NCBI GenBank assembly: GCA_023213395.1
Contig: CM041465.1
Location: forward strand, 55,621,741 to 55,685,740
DNA: 64,000 bases
Direction: 5' to 3'
DNA from: Cycas panzhihuaensis
Taxonomy: Eukaryota; Cycadophyta
Position numbers and translations under genes: made by a program. Of the stretch, positions 1-9,040 are shown in pieces (positions within the stretch are counted from its first letter, which is position 1; every line of letters starts with the position of its first letter). The notes beneath the pieces were generated by a model that was not told the DNA's origin, did no database searches, and saw nothing but the letters and a program-made list of their open reading frames with translations.

Positions 1-560
1 CGAGGCCTAACCTCGATCAAATTCATAGAGACCCATTCCCCAAGCATGGGGAACGGGTCGATGTCCAAGAAGGAACAAATTTAATCGGATAGGTCCCCGA
101 TCCCCGCCCCTTGCGTGGTAGAGGTAAGGTGTGCAGAGGTCGCCTTCCTTCGCGATCTCCCGACCCAAGGCTCCATCACCTTCGGGTCCCGTAACAAGGG
201 AAAGAAGGTAATCCAAATGCTCGAGACCACTCCTCTCACGCTGCTAACCCGGCCTCAAGTCGCCAAGGAGGCAACTGGCGCCTGGCCTACCTCGCAGCTT
301 GATCCTCCTCCGGATGCTACTCCCCCAGAGATTCCCGCACTTCCCAAGACGATTCCCGTGCGCCCCGAGCGATTCGACTTTAGGAGAGCCCTTACCCAAC
401 CCACAGGGAGGGGTAAGCCTTTCTCCGTAGTCGAAGAGCTTCTTACAAAGGGTCACGGATGTCTATCATGGACGTCTTGAGAAGTTGCCCGGAGCAACGA
501 GCGCTCCTTCTAGAAGCTCTTGGATCGAATGACGCATCCGTTCACACCTTGGGTACAACC
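1..560 (+). pseudogene. Element A gag C-terminal part and gag-protease linker
   Basis: This stretch aligns with H 55140-55710 (minus). It encodes the basic, Ser/Pro-rich region after the gag zinc finger, with the shared stretch RNKGKKVIQMLETTPL and the following ALTQPTGRGKPFSVVEELL. The start and the gag core are outside the window. The frame changes between 440 and 470, where A differs from H, so the polyprotein is interrupted here. In the living element this part would belong to the capsid/nucleocapsid precursor. The identification rests on alignment with the fuller copies H and E in this window. Confidence 0.75.
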
Positions 561-1000
561 CCAAGTGATGAACCCATTATCTCCTTCGATCCCAGAGATC
601 TCCCCGCGTCTAGTGGAAGGGAATGCCAATGGAACTTCCCTTTCACCATTACCATAGATACTCCCGATTGCACGTTACGGAGAACCGTCATGGATAACGG
701 TTCCTCCGTTAATGCCATGCCCTTGCGCGTCATGCAAGAGCTTTGTTTCCGCTTTGGAACTGTCCCATGGCGTGTTGGGAGTTATGACGCATCGAGAAGA
801 CTCCCTTAGGATCTGTCTCGATACCTCTTACCCTCAAGGACAAGACCGTCGTTACCGACATCGTCGTCCTCGATGTCGATGTTGATTACAACCTGCTTCT
901 GGGTCGACCATGGCTTGACCAAATGGGAGCCGTGTGTTCCACCCGTTGGGGACAACTTAAATTTGTCCATAATGGGCAGATGAAAGTTGTCCTCCGCGAG
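560..1000 (+). pseudogene. Element A retroviral-type aspartic protease
   Basis: The active-site motif is DNGSSVNAMP near 690-720, and the second hallmark, LLLGRPWLDQMG, is near 890-925; both are typical of plant Ty3/gypsy proteases (Asp-x-Gly, then I/L-L-G-x-x-W-L). The enzyme would cut the gag-pol polyprotein. The frame shifts near 800-810, between the two motifs, so this copy cannot make a whole protease. After the second motif the frame hits a stop near 1001 (CGC-GAG-TGA) before continuing into the linker. In element H the glycine of the active site is replaced by aspartate, so A is the better reference for this domain. Confidence 0.85.
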
Positions 1001-1820
1001 TGATCGCTCGCCAAACCAGCTAGGCCTCCCGCCCAGGCAAGCCATGGCCATACGAAGGGAAACAAACGCCCTCCTAACCATGTCTCAGCTTGCTCTATTG
1101 GAATTCCTGATTCCTCCTACCGAGAAGAAAGTCCTGCATCTTCTTCCCCAAGCTTGACATGTTTTGCTCCTATTGGTGTCGGGAGTTATGGGTACGTCGC
1201 CGTGTTTGATGATGACGGATCCCATAGTGAGGATAAGGATCATCCTCACCCAGTCTCGTTCCTCCGCACCAGTGTGGGGCGCCTTCCTAGCCCTAACCTC
1301 CCTCTTAAGGCCTCTTTTGTTGTAGAGCCGGGCCACTTTCACATGTCACATGACATTGCGCATGCTGATCATCATGTCCCAGACTTTTCCACCTCGTCGC
1401 CTCCCGTAGGTGACGATGTTGAGAGTTTGCCTCTTGCTTTTTACGAGGGACCTCTCCTTGACTCTCCTTTGTCATCCCATGGGATGGCGGGTCTTCGAGC
1501 CATACCGGCCCCTGCCGCCTCCGCGCCATCTCTCGCCTCGCCCATTCGCCGTGCCATCGATGGCATGGACTACTCAAGATGACGAGGCTTTCTGAACACT
1601 TAGCGTGTTCCATGCCAAGTTTGCCTCTGGTCACCACAAGCTTGGCCACCGAAGGTCTTAGCGATTGGGTCCACATTAGCCAACCCAATCCCTCTTCCTG
1701 CCTCCCTTCCAATCGACCTTGCCCCTCCATTTCGAGGAAGGAATGCCATGTGCATGGGGCAACCCAGACATAGTCCTTGCCCCGATAGGGTCATCAAGGT
1801 AGGAGTGAGTGCACCGACGA
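1001..1820 (+). pseudogene. Element A protease-RT linker
   Basis: This is a low-complexity, Ser/Pro/His- and Asp/Glu-rich spacer between protease and reverse transcriptase. It includes the stretch GYVAVFDDDGSHSEDKD near 1190-1230 and is open from 1154 to about 1582. The same spacer occurs in H (53700-54500, minus), with VFDDDGSHSEDED replaced by MFDDDGSHSEDED, and in E. I recognise no catalytic domain. It is probably a tether in the pol polyprotein. The frame changes around 1480-1500 and again before 1822. Confidence 0.55.
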
Positions 1821-1821
1821 G

Positions 1822-3250
1822 GTGAGGGAATACACCCTCCTGTTCTGGGAATTCCGCGACGTATTTGCGTGGGAATACTCAGACATGAAGGGCATTGACC
1901 CCTCCATCGTTGTGCATAACCCACGACCTTCCCCGACGCCGCCTGCGTCGGAAGCGGCGTCCTTCACCCAAGCTCTACCACCGTTAAGATGGAAGTTGAG
2001 AAGCTCGAAGCGGGACTTATTTCCTCCATCGATTACCCCAAGTGGGTATCGAATATCGTTCCCGTTGCTAAAAAGAACGGGACCATTCGTATTTGTGTCG
2101 ATTTTCACGACATAAATAACGCTTGTCCTAAGGACAACTTTCCCCTTCCTTTCATCGATCAAATAATCGATCGTACAGCTGGATTCGAAGTTATGTCCCT
2201 AATGGACGGCTTCTCCGGCTATAATCAGATCCAGATTTCTCCCGAAGACCGTCATAAGACGGCCTTCACAATGCCATGGGGCACCTTCGCCTATAAGGCG
2301 ATGCCCTTTGGTCTTAAAAATGTAGGGGCTACTTATCAAAGGGCCATGCATTTCATCTTCCATGACCTCATCAACAGTACGTTGGAGGTCTTCATGGATG
2401 ACATGATGGGCCTCTCCCGCTCCAGAGCCCATCATCTTTCCGACTTGCGTGCCATCTTCGCAAGATGCCGTAAGTACCATGTTAGCTTAAACCCGCTGAA
2501 ATGCGTGTTTGCCGTTACCTCGGGCAAACTCCTTGGTTTCCTCGTGTCCCAATAAGGAATCCAGATTGATCCGGAAAAAGTCAAGGCGATCCTTGACATG
2601 CCACCGCCTAAGACCCAACGATAAATTAAGTCGTTCCTGGTGTGCTTGGTTTCTTGAGGCACTTTTTGGTAGATTTCGCCATAAACGCCAAGCCTCTTAC
2701 GAACCTATTGAAGAAAGGAGCTCCTTTTGTCTGGTCAGACAAGACCCAAAAGGCCTCAGAGGGCTCAAGGAAGCTCTCGATCCGCCCCACGCCGGGCGCC
2801 TCGCTTCGATAGGCCCTTCATCTTATACACCTCGGCAACTGACGAATCCTTGGGTGCAATGCTTGCACAGGAGGACGATTTGGGAACTGAGAGGGCCATT
2901 TATTTCATTAGCCGCACTCTCGTTGCTGCTGAATTAAACTATCCCCCTGCCGAAAAGGAATGCCTCTCCTTGGTCCATGCGACCAAGAAATTTCTAAGAC
3001 TACTTACTCTAAGAATACGACCAAGGTGATCGTTCAATCCGATCCCTTGCGTTACTTGCTTACCCGTTCGGATTTGACAGGTAGGACGGGACGTTGGGCC
3101 GTCCTGCTTCAAGAATTCGACTTGCAGGTTGTCAACAGGAAGTCGAAGAAGGGAATGGTAGTGGCAGAACAGTTAGCCGATGCAGCCATCCCCAACGAGA
3201 GCGACGCCCCTGTTAACGACTCCTTCCCGGACGAGTCCATCATGACCGTC
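1822..3250 (+). pseudogene. Element A reverse transcriptase and RNase H
   Basis: RT starts with the FAWEYSDMKGID region (1864-1900). The main block is open from 1989 to 2555 and holds PKWVSNIVPVAKKNG, CVDFHDINNACPKDNFPLP, the MSLMDGFSGYNQI metal-binding region (first Asp), PFGLKNVGATYQRAM, and the catalytic FMDD at 2391-2402. A stop follows at 2553-2555, and further stops lie near 2622-2655. The RNase H part (2800-3200) keeps RPFILYTSATDESLGAML, LNYPPAEKECLSLV and the DLQVVNRKSKKG end, with a frame change near 2990. In the family this makes cDNA and removes the RNA strand. All catalytic residues I can check in RT are intact; inactivation is by stops and frameshifts. Confidence 0.92.
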
Positions 3251-3285
3251 CAGGATGTTCCTCCTCACCCACTCGCCGATAGCGA

Positions 3286-4523
3286 GTGGTATGGCGACAT
3301 CGTGCCGTATTTGACTCAGCAAGAAGAATATCGCCCGCCGCCAGAAGAAGGTCGGGTTGCGTGTCCGCCATCGCTACGCAACACCTCCTCGTGGATGGGG
3401 TGTTGTATAAGAGATCTTTCGATGGGATCCTGCTTCGCTGCGTCGCTCCTGATGAAGCGGACCAAATACTCCGCGAGTGCCACCATGGCATTTGTGGGGG
3501 CCACTTTGGGGGCCAATCCATGGCCCAAAGGATCCTTCGCATGGGCTATTACTGGCCGTCCTTGTTCAAGGACGCCCACGCTTGCGCCCTTAGATGCTGG
3601 CGTTGCCAAGAGCACGCCAACGTCTCTCACGTACCTTCCGAGGCACTACACCCTATCGTGTCTCCATGGCCCTTTTCCCAATGGGGTTTAGACCTCATCG
3701 GGGCTATATCACCACCATCTTCCGCACAACATAAATACATCCTAACCGCTACCGAGTACTTTACTAAATGGGCAGAGGCGATCCCCCTGTCCACTACCCC
3801 TGGCAAGACGATAGCCACCTTCGCTCACCAAAGATATTATCTGTCACTTTGGAATTCCAGACGTCCTAATTACGGATAATGGAACTCCCTTTTGTAATAA
3901 GGAAATGGACGAATTGTGTGAGAAATTCAAAATCTCACACAAGACGTCATCCCCTTATTACCCCCAAGCCAATCGGCGATTGAGTCTTTCAACAAAACGC
4001 TCATTGGCATCTTGAAGAAAACCGTCACTCAGTCTCAAAGAGACTGGCATATCCAGCCTCCTTCCGCCTATGGGCTTATCGCACCTCTATCCAGGACAGC
4101 ACGGGATGACCCCATTCTCGCTAGTCTACGGGACCGAAGCGATACTTCTGTTGGAAGTGGAGGTCCCTTCTCTCCGGGTCTCCCTTCAAGGCCTCATCGA
4201 TGAGGAGCCTACTCACCGTGCCTGCCTCCTAGACCTCGAAGCCCTGGATGAGAGGCGCCTAGCGGCTTATCAAGCGAACCTCACTTCGAAAGCCCGTTTG
4301 CAAAGGACATATGATAAACACCTCCGTGCCCGTCCTTTGTGTCCTGGGGACCACTTCCTCAAATTAGAGTATCTTTACGATCGCTTGGCCAAATTTGGGC
4401 CCAAGTGGGTAGGTCCCTTCGTTCTCGAAAGCCTCGATAATTGGCCACAGGATCGCCACCTTAGACGGCTTGGAGTTTGAGAAAGCGGTCAACGGGAAAT
4501 TCCTCAAGAAGTTCTACGCGTGA
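3286..4523 (+). pseudogene. Element A integrase
   Basis: The N-terminal zinc-binding part (3390-3620) shows ECHHGICGGHFGG followed by CWRCQEH, the H-H-C-C pattern. The core has the first Asp in GLDLIGAI (near 3690) and the second in TDNG (near 3876), reached after a frameshift at about 3820. The catalytic Glu lies in the ESFNK stretch near 3985, in yet another frame. The C-terminal part (4200-4523) has GPKWVGPFV and ends FLKKFYA plus a TGA stop at 4521-4523. Integrase joins the cDNA to host DNA. This C-terminal end is also what remains in E after its large deletion, and it matches H 51151-51417 closely. Confidence 0.92.
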
Positions 4524-4557
4524 TCTCTTCGCCTCACTCCGAAACGAGCCTAAACTA

Positions 4558-4614
4558 CCATCTTAAATTGTTTCTATTCCTCCCAACCACGGGTAGGATG
4601 GTGATTTAAGATGG
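4558..4614. repeat. Inverted repeat just after the integrase stop
   Basis: Arms CCATCTTAAAT (4558-4568) and ATTTAAGATGG (4604-4614) are perfect 11-base complements around a 35-base loop that contains a second, weaker pairing (CCATCCTACCC-like). The same structure follows the pol end in E (31059-31112) and, in two diverged copies, in H (50870-51110). It lies between convergent genes: pol reads in from the left, the antisense mobile-domain gene from the right. A role in 3' end formation is inference. Confidence 0.7.
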
Positions 4615-5199
4615 ACTCTCATTCCTTCTTCTGGTTCCTCATGAGCCCGCTCCTCCGATACTCTTGGGAATCTTTGTCTTCCTATTTTGGGCATCCCCCA
4701 ACCTAGGACGATGCTATGGAGTATTATTACTCCCCTTTTCGTGCTTGTCGTTTCCTTCGCATATTCTGCTATGCTCCCCTGTGGACGTGCATGTCGCCCT
4801 ATCTTCTAACCTCACGCCTCTCTACCGCCTCACATAAAGGATGCGTGTGCTCTGTTAGACGATGGCCATGCATGGACTAAACACCGTGATATTTACAAAA
4901 CTTTACAACAAAATATATACATTCACATATTTACATATCAACACACAAACATTTGCAGCATATTACAAAAATATTCATTTACAAAAGTAAACCATACATG
5001 CTACCTCTATCATACATGGTACACCATTTCGTGCCAAAGTGGGGTTCCAATTATCCCATGTATATATATATCAAGAGTGTCATAGTACATCGTGTACGTG
5101 GGAAGCCGGGATCCTTGCAGGGGGAGTACAATCATGTGAGTCTACATATGACCCCCTGGAGGCCTGCGCTTTCCCGTCAAAATCATACATGTGCATCTC
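4615..5199. other. Non-coding stretch between convergent pol and antisense gene
   Basis: I see no gene here. It becomes AT-rich at 4890-5080, with runs such as ATATATACATTCACATATTTACATATC and a short TA run at 5061-5070. The corresponding parts of E (31115-31640) and H (50340-50760) are also AT-rich and non-coding, so this is a conserved spacer where both transcripts could end. Plant poly(A) signals are too loose to place by eye. Confidence 0.5.
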
Positions 5200-7107
5200 C
5201 TAATCCATCACACGCCTGCATCCTGGGTCCCATCACACAGTCTCAGGTGATCCCTCTCCCGGGGACCACATCCCTGCGAGGCTCCTCCTAGGCCTCCGCG
5301 AGCTGCCCGCCTCGCTCTCCTCGTCCCTAGGCTGCCTCGGCATCGTAGCCGCCGTGTGTGTGTGTGTGCGGCTCCTGCTCGACCTAGAGACCATCTGCGC
5401 CACCAACTGGTCGTAGCGGACCTGGATGCGGTCCCTCTCGCCTTGGAGTACCTCCTCGATGGCTCTAAACCTCTCCTCTGACGCCTTAAGGCGCTCCTCT
5501 AGGACGGCAAGGTGAGTGCTGCTCCCTATGTCTCCTCCTCGGTGCCTCAGGCCTCCAAGGCCTGGATCCGTCCATGCAGCTCATCCCGCTCGCCCCTGGT
5601 CGCATCGAGCTCTCCGCAATGCCTGAATGCCATGTGCTCCTCGGGTCTCAGAGCCTGGATGTCTCGCTCGCACCAATGGGGCGAACGCCTGCATGTAGGC
5701 CCCCACCGATCTGGGCACATCCTCTGCCTGGATGGGCGGTTGCCCCTCTGCGTAGACCTGAGGGAACAACTCCCTCACCATAGCCTCGACCAGTCGCTGG
5801 ACCTCTACTACACCTGCCAATGCAACACGCCATGTGTCAGTGTGTATCCTCGATGCATAGCATAAAATCAAATCAAAATCTATCTAGATGTCAAACGACT
5901 GAGGAAATGGTTAGATTTCACCTGCCGTGGCTGCCGGATCCTCTACTCGGGCGACGTCTCCCTCTCCTGGCTCTCCGCCAGCTGCCGGTGCCTCATCCTC
6001 TGGTACATCCTCTGCCTCTGCCTCTGCCTCATCTCCGGCAGGGACTGGCTCGACCCTCGCCTCTCCGGATCTCCTCACGATCCGTAGCCTGTGCCCCCTG
6101 GTCTCGGCCGCCCGCCGCTCCCCAGAGCTCTCGATGGGCCGCCTCCCGTGGCGACCGGATGGTCTAGCTGTGTCCTCGGTGCACGTGATGGACTCGCCTC
6201 CCGCAGTCGATGGGCCACCCCATCTCCCCGTCGTGCCGCCGTCACCCCCATTGTCATCATCATCATCGCCGCCATCGATGGGAGCTCCCCGCCTCCCGCG
6301 CTGGCCATCACCGCCCACCTCAACGCCTGTATGGATCTGCTATGTAGTCTGTCAGAGTGAGGAGGTCGAGCGATGTCGCGTCGACCGACCGCCGGACATG
6401 TGCCTGGTCCTCTGTCCCCCGGAATCGCGTCTACCACCTGTGGACCATCGGGGCCCACCTCGCTATGGGGAATGGCCCCCATGCCGGTGCCACTGCCGCA
6501 AAATGGTCAAAGAACCAAAGACCGCAAAGAACGCGTCAGTATGAAAATCCTCCTCGTCCCGACCTCCTAATAGTATATAGTTGGGCGATGAGGTTCGCCG
6601 CAACTAGGGTAGCCCAGTCCATCCTCTCACGCCAGACCTGCAAGGCCAAGGCCCACCCATCCGCTTGGGATCTCCTCGTAGTTCATGCTTCCGGAGATCC
6701 GTAATGTAATGCATAGCAAATCGCCTTCCTCACCCGAGGAATCCCGACATAAGCACTGCCTGGAGGGAGCTCCTCCGCCGCCACTTGCCCCGCCTGTGAG
6801 AAACCGGGCCACCTCTCTGTCTTTGCCGCCCAGTGCTGGCCGTCCTCGCCTCACGGGTCTCCCGTCGGCACCCCTAAGATCCATCTAATGTCCTCTGTGG
6901 TGATGGATATATCCCTATCCGAGGCAAGTGGAACACGTGCCTCCTCCTATCCTAGGCGACACTATGTCCACTTGGAGTCCGATCCGATGCGAACTGGGGG
7001 TCCTCGGGGCCTCAGACAGCCGCATCTCTTTAAAATCGCCCTGCCTCCTCCGCCGACATCTCTGTGTAACTAAGGATGGGCATGCCGACGTTCTCATTGT
7101 TCATCAT
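5200..7107 (-). pseudogene. Element A antisense gene: plant mobile domain protein with coiled-coil tail
   Basis: This gene is read on the strand opposite to gag-pol. The start region resembles the H copy (GMPILSYTEM here, GMAMLSYIEM in H). The middle region holds the mobile-domain hallmarks, better read in H. A small intron lies at 5814-5921 with GT and AG ends on the minus strand. After it comes the conserved block VQRLVEAMVRELFPQVYAEG, then a Glu/Arg-rich tail likely to be coiled coil. Many frame changes and stops break this copy. Plant mobile domain (PMD, MAIN/MAIL type) proteins occur both as host genes and inside plant transposons; which function it serves in a retrotransposon is unknown. 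The domain call is by motif only and needs a profile search. Confidence 0.7.
5814..5921 (-). other. Intron in the element A antisense gene
   Basis: On the minus strand the donor is GGCAG|GTGAAATC and the acceptor is TGCATTGGCAG|GTG, giving about 108 bases. The H copy has the same intron at 49621-49731 (GCAA|GTGAGG to TTGGCAG). In E the acceptor AG is changed to GG. The flanking coding blocks on both sides are conserved while the intron body is less so. This is prediction from consensus sites, without transcript data. Confidence 0.6.
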
Positions 7108-8267
7108 GCGGTGACTACCTACAATCAAGAAAAGTTAATCCAAATCGGTTCCTAGCACTCCTAGACCTCTAGTTGCACGTCGATGCCTTTTTGGCTTTCT
7201 TGAACATTTGGCCCCTGCTTTAGCTTTTTCGATTGTTTACATTGCCCGAATTTAGCTGCCGCTAAATTGGCGGCCTCATGCGATCGATGCCTCGAGCGAT
7301 CCTCACGGATAAGATCGCGGTGCCGCAATCTTAGCCATGATCACGGAAACCCCCTAAAAAGGGGGGTTTTGGCCCAGAAATTTAAAAATTTTTGTGATGG
7401 ACCCCACGCTCCACCGGACTGGTCGCTTAATGCCCAGGTCCCCGCCTCTTTCTGGGTCCAATTCAGACTCCGAGAGGCCTCCAATCGTCCATAAGGGGTA
7501 TAAAAAGAATTAGAAGTTAAATAGAAAGCAATCAACTTTAAACGTTGAAATGACGAAGGTTTCGTTATATCCACTCACCGATCCGCCTCGACACATCATC
7601 CCGCCCCGCGATCGTAATTTGCCTCTACGCCGAATCCGATGGTCAGATCGTCCTCTGCGTGCCCCTGAAGTCGGGTAGTGCTCCGCGTCGTAAGGGTAAG
7701 GCTCTGGTTTCGTATGAGAGCCGGTGAAAATGAAATCAATTTTCATTAGTTTTCCTTATATAAAGTGGGCCCGACGGCACTTCTTCCGCTTCGCGCCGTG
7801 ATACTGTTGGGACCCTCTCATCACCGTTAGCCTTTGCCTCGGCCACATCGCCGTTGTGCTTTATGGATGCCCTTTTTGCCCTCTCTTGCAAAGGCATTTA
7901 TGGCGCCTCATTACTGCGCTTTTGGCAGGGCCTTTTTGCATCATTTTACGCGTTGCTCCCATGCATGTCCGAGTTTATACTGCTTGGCTGCTTCATCGCC
8001 TCGACTCATTTTTGCAGCCCTTTCTCGCCCTTGGGGTCCTCAAAGGAAATGCTCCTCACTGGGGCCCTGTGGTTGCTTCCCACAACCTTTGGCCCCCAGA
8101 CGCCTTTTCTCCGCCCACTCTTCACCAAAGGGCTTGATTGCTTGCTTTCATTCTTGGTAACCTCATTGCTGTGTCCTCCTACCCTTCTCACTCACATCGC
8201 TACTGCTATTCGAGTCTTTGTTTCACCGCATTGCTATTTGTTTGCCGCTAGAGCCTAGTACCCAGCC
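7108..8267. promoter_or_regulatory. Divergent promoter-like region of element A
   Basis: This region lies between the start of the antisense mobile-domain gene and the start of the sense RNase H gene. Landmarks shared with C, E and H are a palindrome, AAGATCGCGG-TGCCGCAATCTT at 7311-7332; a GGGG-rich block and TGGACCCCA near 7400; the AATGCCCAGGTCCCCGCCTC block near 7430; the motif GAGAGCCGGTGAAAATGAA near 7718; and a clear TATA box TATATAAAG at 7757-7765 pointing toward the RNase H gene 510 bases downstream. A second TATA-like string (GGTATAAAAAG) at about 7498 is present only in A. That this drives both genes is inference from gene orientation and conservation. Confidence 0.6.
7854..8258 (+). 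CDS. Possible upstream ORF before the second RNase H
   Basis: This is an open frame of 134 codons, hydrophobic, rich in Leu/Phe/Ser/Cys. It begins near DALFALSCKGIYGASLL and ends with a TAG that lies 9 bases before the RNase H ATG, in the same frame. The same layout (open hydrophobic stretch, TAG, three codons, ATG) is seen in C, F and H. It may be leader RNA that happens to be open, a real uORF, or an N-terminal extension reached by stop read-through. I do not recognise the protein. Confidence 0.3.
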   Translation: MCFMDALFALSCKGIYGASLLRFWQGLFASFYALLPCMSEFILLGCFIASTHFCSPFSPLGSSKEMLLTGALWLLPTTFGPQTPFLRPLFTKGLDCLLSFLVTSLLCPPTLLTHIATAIRVFVSPHCYLFAARA

Positions 8268-8684
8268 ATGTCTCTCCTCATTTTCACCGATGGTGGAAGT
8301 CGCCAAGAACCGGACCTTCCACAAGCGTGATTCTTCATGGTCCCTCCGGGCACGATCACTTGCATTCCTAATCTTTCTTCCCGAGGCTACCAATAACGGC
8401 CGAGTACACCTGTCGTTATTGAAGCCCTTATGGATGCTCTTCGCTTCCATCGCGGTTCCATTGTGTTGTTTTGCGATTCTCGTGTCGAGTGTCCCATCTC
8501 ACCTGTGTTTACTGTGTGCGATGCCCTCACCGAGGACCCTTGCATCCGCCGCCAGTGTCTCTCCGGCTTGTTTCTCGCTTCAGAGATATCCAAAGATATC
8601 CCGAGGCACCTCAACGCTGAGGCCGACAGCCTCGTTCGCCTCATCCTTGAGCGCGGCCTCCCTCTTCCAGATGACCGCCCTTGA
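8268..8684 (+). pseudogene. Element A second (RVT_3-type) RNase H
   Basis: The ATG is at 8268, followed by MSLLIFTDGGS with the first catalytic Asp. The frame then breaks near 8300-8325, recovers around 8430 (ALRFHRGSIVLFCDSR with the third acidic residue), and runs to HLNAEADSLVRLIL and a TGA at 8684. The acidic set expected for this fold is Asp (TDGG), Glu (NEAEY in C), Asp (YDSQ) and Asp (AEADSL). Tat-lineage elements are known to carry such an extra RNase H besides the normal one. Here it is a separate gene downstream of integrase, with its own ATG and an upstream TATA box. Confidence 0.85.
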
Positions 8685-9040
8685 GGCTTGCCCGGCCACC
8701 CCATGCCCAAGCCTCCAACAAGTTAGTTAGATGTACCCGCTCTACCTTGTTCGATGCCCTCTTACTTCACGTTGCACCTTGGCAACGGGGGCGCATCCCG
8801 TTTTACTGCTTATTTCAAGTTTCAGGTCGATGTTTGGGCGACACGTAGGCAGCCCCTACGTTGTCCTCGTCTCTGTCTCGCCTGTCCATGCGTTCCGCCA
8901 CAACACTTGCGTACGTCCTTGGTCCACGTGCTGCTCTTTATTGCTTTTATATATGTATATGCATGTGCTACTCATGTTTCTTGATTGTCAGCATTCGCCA
9001 TCACATTACGCCCGAGCAAAGGAGGCTCACGCCATAAAGA
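8685..9040 (+). other. Element A 3' untranslated part with TA stretch and PPT
   Basis: There is no gene here. The segment holds the short ancestral form of the TA microsatellite (TTTTATATATGTATATGCATGTG near 8945) that is expanded in C, F and H. A degenerate polypurine tract, CATAAAGA, lies directly before the LTR start at 9041. In H the PPT is a clean AAGGGGGCAG and in C it is AAGGGGCG, so the A version is decayed. Confidence 0.6.

Noticed and set aside
5350-5370. GT dinucleotide run
   Set aside because: Only about 7 units within the decayed mobile-domain gene tail; no sign of function.
5911-6544. Long Ser/Pro/Arg-rich plus-strand frames in element A
   Set aside because: They are the complement of the acidic, Gly/Pro-rich part of the antisense mobile-domain gene; GC-rich low complexity keeps the other strand open.
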